Source of the DNA: Aurantimonadaceae bacterium
GTDB taxonomy: Bacteria > Pseudomonadota > Alphaproteobacteria > Rhizobiales > Rhizobiaceae
Assembly (NCBI GenBank): GCA_003232595.1
Contig: QIIJ01000196.1
Location: 1-5,749 of the forward strand
Direction: 5' to 3'
Length of the DNA stretch: 5,749 bases
Part shown: piece after piece, positions 1-4,904 of the stretch
Layout of the letters: each line of letters begins with the position of its first letter
How positions within the stretch are numbered: the stretch's first letter is position 1
Translations under genes and position numbers: made by a program
The notes under the pieces: generated by a model
Databases searched by the model: none
What the model saw: the letters and a program-made list of their open reading frames with translations, nothing else
Told to the model about the DNA's origin: nothing

Positions 1-499
1 AACTGGCCTCGCCATTATATACCAGCGGCAGAAAAGCGCTGCCAATCCAGAGCACTGCAAACCCCAAAAGGGCTGCACCAATACCGATTATCGTGGTTTT
101 ACGGCTTCCAGACATGGCCGCTTCTATTGGTACAATAATAAGCCATATCAAGATTGCAGAATGCAGGCTGCCAGATATCATGCTCAGAAAAACAGTAAAT
201 CCACTGAACAATATCAACGAACTCCTGATCCCCAGTTCCAGCTTTCCGGTGTGTGATACGAGAACTGCGGAAAATATCGGCGACGCCAGCCACATAAATG
301 TTGCAACTTCAATTGCTGTGACATTGCGAAAAATCGCCAACCACATCGGTAAAACAAGCAAACCGGCCAACCCGAATGCAAGATGGACAGCAATAAAAAT
401 CGCGTGTTTCCGGGTTTTGCTTTCAGTGTCTGCAACCGAACGGTGCACCCAACCAGACGCAACATCCATTGCCAGCGATTTGTTTGTTTTGGTACGCAA
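1..499 (-). CDS. Membrane N-terminus of a DivJ-like sensor histidine kinase (partial, runs off the left edge)
   Basis: This reading frame stays open from position 499 to the window edge, giving 166 residues. After a short polar start (WVHRSVAD region) it shows about five hydrophobic segments: HAIFIAVHLAFGLAGLLVLP, VATFMWLASPIFSAVLV, SSLILFSGFTVFLSMI, SAILIWLIIVPIEAAMSGSR and GIGAALLGFAVLWIGSAFL. The order of helices and the VPIEAAMSGSRK turn resemble the N-terminal sensor region of DivJ/PAS-type histidine kinases of Rhizobiales, which control phosphorylation of the cell-cycle regulator DivK at the cell pole. The PAS, HisKA and ATPase domains would lie outside the window, so kinase identity is an inference. 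The chosen start is TTG at 499, because AGTGAGG (513-507) sits seven bases upstream. ATG at 469 is in frame but has no clear ribosome binding site. The gene is divergent from the DUF5330 gene. Confidence 0.62.
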   Translation of the reverse strand, partial: MRTKTNKSLAMDVASGWVHRSVADTESKTRKHAIFIAVHLAFGLAGLLVLPMWLAIFRNVTAIEVATFMWLASPIFSAVLVSHTGKLELGIRSSLILFSGFTVFLSMISGSLHSAILIWLIIVPIEAAMSGSRKTTIIGIGAALLGFAVLWIGSAFLPLVYNGEAS

Positions 500-540
500 T
501 ACTAAACCTCACTCGCACCTTGACTGTGCAGCATGAGGTT
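500..540 (-). promoter_or_regulatory. Leader hairpin covering the ribosome binding site of the kinase-like gene
   Basis: On the minus strand, AACCTCA (540-534) and TGAGGTT (511-505) are perfect inverted copies separated by 22 bases. A shorter GCAC/GTGC pair (529-526 with 518-515) nests inside. The 3' arm contains most of the proposed Shine-Dalgarno sequence AGTGAGG for the TTG start at 499. If the transcript begins upstream of 540, the site would be paired and translation could be reduced. The repeat is seen directly; a regulatory effect is inferred. Confidence 0.4.
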
Positions 541-828
541 AATTTCCCACAGCAGTTTTAATGGATAACTAAAGCACACGAACGAAGCTCGGATTTTTTG
601 GAAAACCGGTCCAATTTGCAATAATCCCGGCTGGATTCACCAAACAGGGTAAACAATCTATTAACAACTTCCACATTCGAGATGCCTGGTAACCGGCAGC
701 GAATAAACAAATTCAAATTACTTTCAACGGATAACAAGGAGTATGAGCATCGATGTGCAACAATCTGGTTTGAATTATTAAGCGACCAAAAAATCACAAT
801 GAACAATTTAATTCAAATTTTCATAAAA
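541..828. other. AT-rich intergenic region, no gene supported
   Basis: No convincing gene lies here. The open frames on both strands lack a ribosome binding site and protein-like composition. The region should hold the promoter of the leftward kinase-like gene, but no confident -35/-10 pair could be picked. Visible structure includes TTGGA/TCCAA arms around 598-614, a bulged hairpin TGCC..GGCA at 683-698, and three copies of AATTCAAA (710-717 and 810-817 on plus, 769-776 on minus). Confidence 0.55.
769..817. repeat. Inverted repeat TTTGAATTA / TAATTCAAA
   Basis: TTTGAATTA (769-777) and TAATTCAAA (809-817) are perfect 9-base inverted copies with a 31-base spacer. The right copy belongs to the 10-mer AATTCAAATT at 810-819, which recurs as a direct repeat at 710-719, exactly 100 bases upstream. 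These are possible protein-binding sites upstream of the DUF5330 gene, but short repeats in AT-rich DNA can arise by chance. Confidence 0.35.
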
Positions 829-874
829 CTGACATTTTGCTTTCCACTGAATATTTCCATGTAAAGCCTATAGT
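829..874 (+). promoter_or_regulatory. Candidate promoter region of the DUF5330 gene
   Basis: CTGACA at 829-834 matches the -35 consensus at five of six bases and is 17 bases from TATTTC (852-857). An alternative pair is TTGCTT (837-842) with TGTAAA (860-865), also 17 bases apart. TATAGT at 869-874 is a good -10 match without a good -35. Any of these would place the transcription start about 20-50 bases before the ATG at 911. The choice among them is not settled by the sequence. Confidence 0.3.
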
Positions 875-910
875 GGACGTTGGTATCGGGGAATTAAGGG
901 ACGAGGAACC

Positions 911-1225
911 ATGTTTCTCATAAGAACAGCTTTCTGGTTGTCATTGGTCATTATGTTTTTGCCAGCTGGCAACAATGATGGCGACAGCGAAGTTAATTCG
1001 GTCAGCGCCTTTGAGGCATATTTTGCCGCTCAGGCGACGTTTGGAGATCTCTCCAAATTTTGCGAAAGAAATACAAGTACCTGCGAGACGGGGAGCGCCA
1101 TCATTTCAACTTTTGGTCAAAAAGCCCGGTACGGAGCACGGATGGTATTTGAATATCTCGATATCAAATTTGGCGAAAGTGAGCAGGCCACTGTCGAAAA
1201 GACAACGGGTGCCGATAATTCCTGA
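911..1225 (+). CDS. DUF5330 family small secreted protein
   Basis: This gene encodes 104 residues. The N-terminus MFLIRTAFWLSLVIMFLPAG is a hydrophobic helix that reads as a signal peptide or membrane anchor, so the rest is probably periplasmic. The mature part has a cysteine pair C51/C58 (FCERNTSTC), then alternating small and aromatic residues (GQKARYGARMVFEYLD) and a polar tail. The overall pattern, with the MFLIRTAFWLSL start, FC-x6-C motif and GQxA..GA.M..EYL segment, matches the DUF5330 family as remembered from Rhizobiales. No function is known for the family. The two cysteines could form a disulfide in the periplasm, which is inferred. GAGG at 903-906, with AAGGG just upstream, supports the ATG at 911. 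The gene lies 122 bases before sufE on the same strand and may be cotranscribed with it, since no terminator is seen between them. Confidence 0.82.
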   Translation: MFLIRTAFWLSLVIMFLPAGNNDGDSEVNSVSAFEAYFAAQATFGDLSKFCERNTSTCETGSAIISTFGQKARYGARMVFEYLDIKFGESEQATVEKTTGADNS

Positions 1226-1347
1226 CGGCCAATGCCAAACCTGCCAAAGAATTCGAATATAATCAACCACCAAAGACTTCGCGGTGCTTTCAACCTGCCG
1301 ATCGGTTCTCTATACAGGCATGTGATAACACTTACGCGAGGGCTATA

Positions 1348-1794
1348 ATGGCTGAAGTCAAACACCGCCAGATGTCGATCGATGAAATTCTTGAGGATTT
1401 CTCATATCTGGATGATTGGGATGATCGTTATCGCTATTTGATTGAGCTTGGGAAAACCCTGGAGCCAATGAGCGAAGACCAACACAATATGAATACAAAG
1501 GTTCAGGGCTGCGTCAGTCAGGTCTGGATTTCGTCTTCTGTTGTTCCAGGTGACCCGCCTGTGCTTCATTTTATCGGTGATTCCGATGCCCACATCGTAC
1601 GCGGGCTGGTGGCAATTTCTCTTGCGCTTTATTCCAACCAGCCGGCCCGTAAAATTCTTGATATCGATGCGTTTGAGGTGTTTTCGGAAATTGGCCTGCA
1701 GGAGCATTTGACACCGCAACGCTCCAACGGGCTACGGGCCATGATTGAGCGTATCAAGCGGGATGCAGTCCAGGCGAATGACGGCCAGGGTTAA
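1348..1794 (+). CDS. sufE: SufE family cysteine desulfuration protein
   Basis: The 148-residue product is a full-length SufE-like protein. SufE accepts persulfide sulfur from a SufS-type cysteine desulfurase on an active-site cysteine and hands it to the iron-sulfur cluster scaffold in the cytoplasm. The acceptor is C55 in KVQGCVSQVW, the family hallmark. The N-terminal helix (SIDEILEDFSYLDDWDDRYRYLIELGKTL, about 10-38) and the later stretch SDAHIVRGLVAISLALYSNQ, followed by FSEIGLQEHLTPQRSNGLRAMIERIK, follow the family in order. GAGGG at 1338-1342, five bases before the ATG, fixes the start; M9 is a weaker alternative. No sufS, sufB, sufC or sufD is visible nearby, so here sufE stands apart from a suf operon. 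It converges on the DUF6456 gene with 11 bases between the stops, and no terminator was found in that gap. Confidence 0.95.
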   Translation: MAEVKHRQMSIDEILEDFSYLDDWDDRYRYLIELGKTLEPMSEDQHNMNTKVQGCVSQVWISSSVVPGDPPVLHFIGDSDAHIVRGLVAISLALYSNQPARKILDIDAFEVFSEIGLQEHLTPQRSNGLRAMIERIKRDAVQANDGQG

Positions 1795-1805
1795 AATTGC
1801 GTTCT

Positions 1806-2633
1806 CTATGGCAGTGGCGCCAAAAACCCGGCCGGGCGATATTCCTTGGCACCCCAGTGTCGGGTTGACGAAGTTCGCCGACCGCATGCTTGTAATCCGT
1901 AGTGCCTGGCAAGAATTGACAGGCCGGTTTTCAACATCAGCTTGGCTGAACGGGGCGGCCATTTTCGTTCCCTTTCAACCAGTTCAAGTCCCTTAACGAA
2001 GCAACAAACATCAACCATGACACCAGTCAGTTCCGGCCCCAGGGCATTGAGTGCGCTCTCAAAACGCCGCCGGGCCGCAAGTGCTGTGTCCGTTAAGTCC
2101 TGCATGCCGTTATTTGAACCACTGCCGCCAATCGACGTGGTGCTCCAGTTTGAAGTCAATTGCTTAACAAGCTGGCCCCGGGAGAAGTCACCTCGTAATT
2201 TCTCTCCTGCCTGGAAGCTGGTTTCATCAAGGTAAGGCTCACCACCAGAACCCACTCGATATCGCAATCTGGAGAGCGGAGACTCCGCATGGTTGTACCT
2301 GTGCCGGGTCAGATGCCCATTGTAAGCAATCGTTTTTTCACCCACCTGTTGATGCTGTTCCTGAAATTCGTCCACCTGCGACAACAACCGACGAAGACAT
2401 GCTTTGCCTGTTGCGCTGGTTGACCAGTGGTTATTAGTGCTGGTCAATAGGTCATCACCAACCAGTAGTTCAAGTTCGAAGCTGGTGATTTTAAGCGATG
2501 TGGAATTGGAGCGAACCAGTTTTTGAATTGTTGCTTCCCCCTTACCGGTACTTCTTTCCAGCACAGCGCCAGAGACACAGAACTTCAATATCGAAATCAG
2601 CCGTTTTTTCCTGATGGATTTCATTATACTCAC
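1806..2633 (-). CDS. DUF6456 domain-containing protein with probable winged-helix N-terminus
   Basis: The product has 275 residues. Residues about 10-85 (RLISILKFCVSGAVLE ... LVGDDLL ... WSTSATGKACLRRLL) have the helix/strand spacing of a winged-helix DNA-binding fold, ending in the 'STSATGKACLRRL' type segment seen in that fold. A glutamine-rich linker follows (QEQHQQVGEK, 91-100). Residues about 117-246 match the alphaproteobacterial DUF6456 domain: ESPLSRL, PYLDETSFQAGEKLRGDF, then ALNALGPELTGVMVDVCCFVKGLELVE and ARHYGL. The CC pair and the GLE.VER element are typical of the domain. The function is unknown. The start is GTG at 2633, which overlaps the upstream stop (GTGA) and has GGAGG (2644-2640) six bases before it. 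ATG at 2624 is a weaker alternative. Tight coupling to the DnaA domain IV-like gene suggests a shared DNA-related role, which is inferred. The basic C-terminal tail after residue 247 is not clearly part of the domain. Confidence 0.85.
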   Translation of the reverse strand: MSIMKSIRKKRLISILKFCVSGAVLERSTGKGEATIQKLVRSNSTSLKITSFELELLVGDDLLTSTNNHWSTSATGKACLRRLLSQVDEFQEQHQQVGEKTIAYNGHLTRHRYNHAESPLSRLRYRVGSGGEPYLDETSFQAGEKLRGDFSRGQLVKQLTSNWSTTSIGGSGSNNGMQDLTDTALAARRRFESALNALGPELTGVMVDVCCFVKGLELVERERKWPPRSAKLMLKTGLSILARHYGLQACGRRTSSTRHWGAKEYRPAGFLAPLP

Positions 2634-2644
2634 GCCAATCCTCC
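2630..2644 (-). promoter_or_regulatory. Translational coupling site: GGAGG plus GTGA start/stop overlap
   Basis: On the minus strand, GGAGG (2644-2640) lies inside the end of the DnaA-like gene. Six bases later comes GTGA, in which the GTG start of the DUF6456 gene shares bases with the TGA stop of the upstream gene. This arrangement decides the GTG start and points to coupled translation and matched amounts of the two proteins. Confidence 0.7.
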
Positions 2645-3103
2645 AACATTGCGGCTGATCAACAGCCTTTGAATTTCAGGCGTCTCCGGCATGGCCGCAT
2701 CGAATAAATACTCCAGCCGGATCAGGTGATCATCAAAACCGGCATCTTCACGCTTATCCTCAATCACCATGCAGGCATGAGCTACTGTGCTTCGATCTTT
2801 TCTGAAAAATTTGCCAACATCCGAGTATGGGATGCCAAATTTTGTATGAGCCAGATACATGGCGATCTGTCGGGCAAAGGTAATTTTTAAGGAAGAACGA
2901 CCCGGCGATTGCAGCATGTTGACCGTCAGGTTGTTTACAGCGCAAATGGCGGCAACAGTAAGACGGCAGGCATAGTTTCTTGTTTCCGTCGGACACGGTT
3001 GTGGTACTTCCAGCGCCTTGTCGACCATGGCAGGAATAACCAATCCCCGGCCTGTTACCCGGGTATGGTTATCTGGTGACCTGATAATTATCTGATTGCC
3101 CAT
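2630..3103 (-). CDS. DnaA domain IV-like DNA-binding protein (no ATPase domain)
   Basis: The product has 157 residues. Residues about 74-112 (ITFARQIAMYLAHTKFGIPYSDVGKFFRKDRSTVAHAC) match the C-terminal DNA-binding domain IV of the replication initiator DnaA: the ARQxAMYL helix followed by the helix-turn-helix with the GKFF-x-KDRSTVAHA signature. Bona fide DnaA usually has DHTTV here; DRSTV replaces the histidine by arginine, as remembered for this rhizobial subfamily. At 157 residues there is no room for the AAA+ ATPase domain, so it cannot initiate replication in the manner of DnaA. It may bind DnaA-box-like or other sites as a regulator, which is inferred. The N-terminal region (1-40) has no recognised fold, and the C-terminal part (VIEDKREDAGFDDHLIRLEYLFDAAM) is helical. 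AAGG (3113-3110), six bases before the ATG, supports the start. It is the first gene of a two-gene operon with the DUF6456 gene. Confidence 0.85.
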   Translation of the reverse strand: MGNQIIIRSPDNHTRVTGRGLVIPAMVDKALEVPQPCPTETRNYACRLTVAAICAVNNLTVNMLQSPGRSSLKITFARQIAMYLAHTKFGIPYSDVGKFFRKDRSTVAHACMVIEDKREDAGFDDHLIRLEYLFDAAMPETPEIQRLLISRNVGGLA

Positions 3104-3165
3104 TCAACACCTTTCTTTCAGAAATAAACATATAACAGGATTTTATTCCTATTTCTAGGGTTATT

Positions 3166-3177
3166 CTGATGCATCAG
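3166..3177. repeat. Perfect 12-base palindrome upstream of the DnaA-like gene
   Basis: CTGATGCATCAG is a perfect palindrome whose centre lies 68 bases upstream of the ATG at 3103. On the plus strand it is followed by a run of seven T, but the arms are too short for a convincing terminator and no plus-strand gene precedes it. It fits a dimeric operator for the leftward operon; the binding protein is unknown. Confidence 0.45.
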
Positions 3178-3211
3178 GTGTTTTTTTACTGCAGCACAAT
3201 GGTTTTCTGTG

Positions 3212-3225
3212 TAACAATATTGTTA
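3212..3225. repeat. Perfect 14-base palindrome TAACAATATTGTTA
   Basis: This is a perfect, gapless palindrome centred 47 bases from the one at 3166-3177, in the divergent region between the DnaA-like operon and the flavin oxidoreductase gene. It could be an operator or simply AT-rich DNA. Gapless palindromes of 14 bases are uncommon by chance. Confidence 0.45.
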
Positions 3226-3258
3226 AATGGTGTTTATTGGGATAATAATAAATGTACT

Positions 3259-3292
3259 TTGACCGGTTATGCAATAACTCCATTATTTGGAG
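3259..3292 (+). promoter_or_regulatory. Candidate promoter with two embedded inverted repeats, upstream of the flavin oxidoreductase
   Basis: TTGACC (3259-3264) is a five-of-six match to the -35 element. With a 17- or 18-base spacer the -10 would be ATTATT or TTATTT at 3282-3288, which is only a weak match. The spacer holds GTTAT-GCA-ATAAC (3266-3278), and the -10 region is covered by CTCCA-TTATT-TGGAG (3278-3292). Repeats placed on promoter elements are where a repressor would bind. The repeats are seen directly; the promoter and operator roles are inferred. Confidence 0.35.
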
Positions 3293-3471
3293 ATTCCATG
3301 ACATAAATTACAGCACAAGATTTTCGTCAAATAAAGATCAACCTGACTTTGTTAATCAGCGGAAGCAGGCTCAGGCGTGCCGCCTTGTTTACCATAGAGG
3401 TACGCATTTGTTATTTATCTTTTGTTAACCACCCAAAAAAGCTAATGTGGCTGGAACATTACCGGAGTAGA

Positions 3472-4776
3472 ATGAGTATAATGACCAATTCGCCAAGCCT
3501 GTCGGACAAACTGGAACTGCCCTGCGGGGCCATACTATCAAACAGAATTGGCAAGGCCGCGATGACAGAAGGTCTGGCTGATGGCCACAATACTGCCAAT
3601 GAGCGGTTTGTTCGACTTTATCAACGCTGGGGAGAAGGCGGGGCAGGTTTGTTGATCACCGGCAATGTTTTGGTTGATCGCTGGCATCTGGAACGTGGTG
3701 GCAATCTGGCAATAGTCGGCGAGCAATCAAATACATCACTGGCAATGCTTGCTGATATTGCCAGTGCAGCCAAAACTCATGGTTCGGCAATCTGGATGCA
3801 GCTAAACCATGCGGGACGCCAGACACAGAAAATGGTCAACAAGCACCCTAAGGCGCCGTCTGATGTGGGTTTGAAAATGGGCAACGGGCGCTTTGGAAAA
3901 CCGACGCCGCTTTCGAAAGATGAAATCGATAATACGATTGAGGCCTTCGTTCACGCTGCCCGAATTGCTGAACAGACCGGGTTTGACGGGGTTCAAATTC
4001 ATGCGGCACACGGATATCTTGTATCGCAATTTCTTTCCCCCCTCTCCAACCAGCGCAACGATGTCTGGGGCGGGTCGCTGGAAAACAGAGCGAAGTTCCT
4101 GCTGAACATAATACAACGGACGAGAAAAGCCGTCTCACCTGGATTTGCTGTTGCAGTAAAACTCAATTCATCTGATTTTCAACAAGGTGGGTTTTCGCAG
4201 GAGGACAGCGCCAGGGTTGCCAATTGGCTCGAAGACGTTGGTGTTGATCTGATCGAAGTCTCAGGCGGCAATTATGAGCAACCGCGAATGATCGATTTCA
4301 ACCGCAAAGATCCGCTGGCTGCAAATAAACGCCAAAGCACCCTTAAAAGGGAAGCCTATTTCCTGGACTTTGTCCCTCTGATGCGTCGCTCCACCAAACT
4401 TCCGGTGATGGTAACGGGTGGATTCAGGACCGTTTCGGCAATGAAAACAGCGCTTGAAGAAGACGGTGTCGACATGATTGGCCTCGGGCGGCCCATGGTG
4501 CTTGATCCGATGGTTGCAGGCAAAATTCTTGCCGGTAAAATCGAAAAACTGATCAGCCGTGATGATGATCTGATTATTGGCACAGGTCTTATGGGCCCGA
4601 AATCGCCTATCAGCTTTCTGCGTGATCTTAATGCCTGGGGTGCACTTGGCTGGTATTATGAACATATCTACAGCCTTGCCGATGGCAAGAAACCCGACAC
4701 AAACCTCAGCCCATTCAAGGCGCTTCTGGCCTATGACAAAACTGAAGGAAAAGCCGCAAAGGCACTCATTCGCTGA
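3472..4776 (+). CDS. Old Yellow Enzyme family NADH:flavin oxidoreductase
   Basis: From the proposed start the product has 434 residues and forms the FMN-binding TIM barrel of the Old Yellow Enzyme/2,4-dienoyl-CoA reductase-like family, which uses NAD(P)H to reduce activated C=C bonds. Landmarks in order are NRIGKAAMTEG (24-34, first barrel strand and flavin contact), GNVLVDRWHLE, QLNHAGRQ, HAAHGYL with H177 and H180 (substrate anion pair), SQFLSPLSNQR, GGSLENR (200-206), K230 in VKLNSSDF, VTGGF (314-318) and LGRPM (338-342, FMN phosphate site). There is no C-terminal 4Fe-4S/FAD module, so it is the single-domain type. The native substrate is unknown. GGAG (3464-3467) is four bases before ATG 3472; ATG 3481 is the alternative. 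The frame is open back to TTG 3349, but that extension (HPKKLMWLEHY and so on) is not family-like. It is probably monocistronic, given the strong terminator. Confidence 0.9.
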   Translation: MSIMTNSPSLSDKLELPCGAILSNRIGKAAMTEGLADGHNTANERFVRLYQRWGEGGAGLLITGNVLVDRWHLERGGNLAIVGEQSNTSLAMLADIASAAKTHGSAIWMQLNHAGRQTQKMVNKHPKAPSDVGLKMGNGRFGKPTPLSKDEIDNTIEAFVHAARIAEQTGFDGVQIHAAHGYLVSQFLSPLSNQRNDVWGGSLENRAKFLLNIIQRTRKAVSPGFAVAVKLNSSDFQQGGFSQEDSARVANWLEDVGVDLIEVSGGNYEQPRMIDFNRKDPLAANKRQSTLKREAYFLDFVPLMRRSTKLPVMVTGGFRTVSAMKTALEEDGVDMIGLGRPMVLDPMVAGKILAGKIEKLISRDDDLIIGTGLMGPKSPISFLRDLNAWGALGWYYEHIYSLADGKKPDTNLSPFKALLAYDKTEGKAAKALIR

Positions 4777-4793
4777 ATAGTCGGCGAATTTTT
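4768..4793 (+). terminator. Intrinsic terminator overlapping the flavin oxidoreductase stop codon
   Basis: ATTCGCTGA (4768-4776) pairs with TCGGCGAAT (4781-4789) through nine pairs including one U-G wobble. An ATAG loop separates the arms and TTTT follows at 4790-4793. The stop codon TGA forms the top of the 5' arm, so the hairpin begins inside the last codons of the gene. The U tract is short, but the stem is good for a rho-independent terminator. Confidence 0.7.
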
Positions 4794-4818
4794 ACTATCA
4801 CTGAAAGGATTGGTTAAC

Positions 4819-4835
4819 TCTGATTTGCAATCAGA
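4819..4835. repeat. 17-base inverted repeat upstream of the membrane protein gene
   Basis: TCTGATT and AATCAGA are perfect 7-base arms around TGC, 70 bases before the GTG start at 4905. No T run follows, so it is not a terminator. It could be an operator or a leader hairpin. No confident promoter was found between the terminator at 4793 and the gene. Confidence 0.4.
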
Positions 4836-4904
4836 CAGGCTGATTAATCCACATTTCATCGATATTGCACATGGTACATCTGGACCAAAACAAGGAACAG
4901 GGCC

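Noticed and set aside
93..536. 147-codon plus-strand open frame
   Set aside because: It lies antisense to the kinase-like membrane region, whose minus-strand translation gives coherent hydrophobic helices. The plus-strand translation has no protein-like pattern or ribosome binding site.
539..822. TTAA pairs as CtrA binding sites near the cell-cycle-type kinase gene
   Set aside because: No pair with the required seven-base spacing was found.
558..864. Open frames on both strands in the intergenic region (558-806 minus, 682-864 plus)
   Set aside because: No ribosome binding sites, unusual composition and no family resemblance; best treated as chance frames in AT-rich DNA.
1827..1836. CCCGGCCGGG palindrome near the 3' end of the DUF6456 gene
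   Set aside because: It lies within coding sequence, lacks a T run and does not form a credible terminator.
1942..2235. Plus-strand open frame inside the DUF6456 gene
   Set aside because: It is antisense to a recognised domain and starts without a ribosome binding site.
3802..4665. Long antisense open frames within the flavin oxidoreductase gene (to 134 codons)
   Set aside because: They mirror codon use of the real gene and show no domain or start signal.
4845..4853. DnaA-box-like sequences (TAATCCACA at 4845-4853, TTATCCTCA at 2754-2762, TTATCCATT on minus near 569-561)
   Set aside because: Each has one or two mismatches, they are scattered, and one lies in coding sequence. About one single-mismatch site is expected by chance in a window this size.
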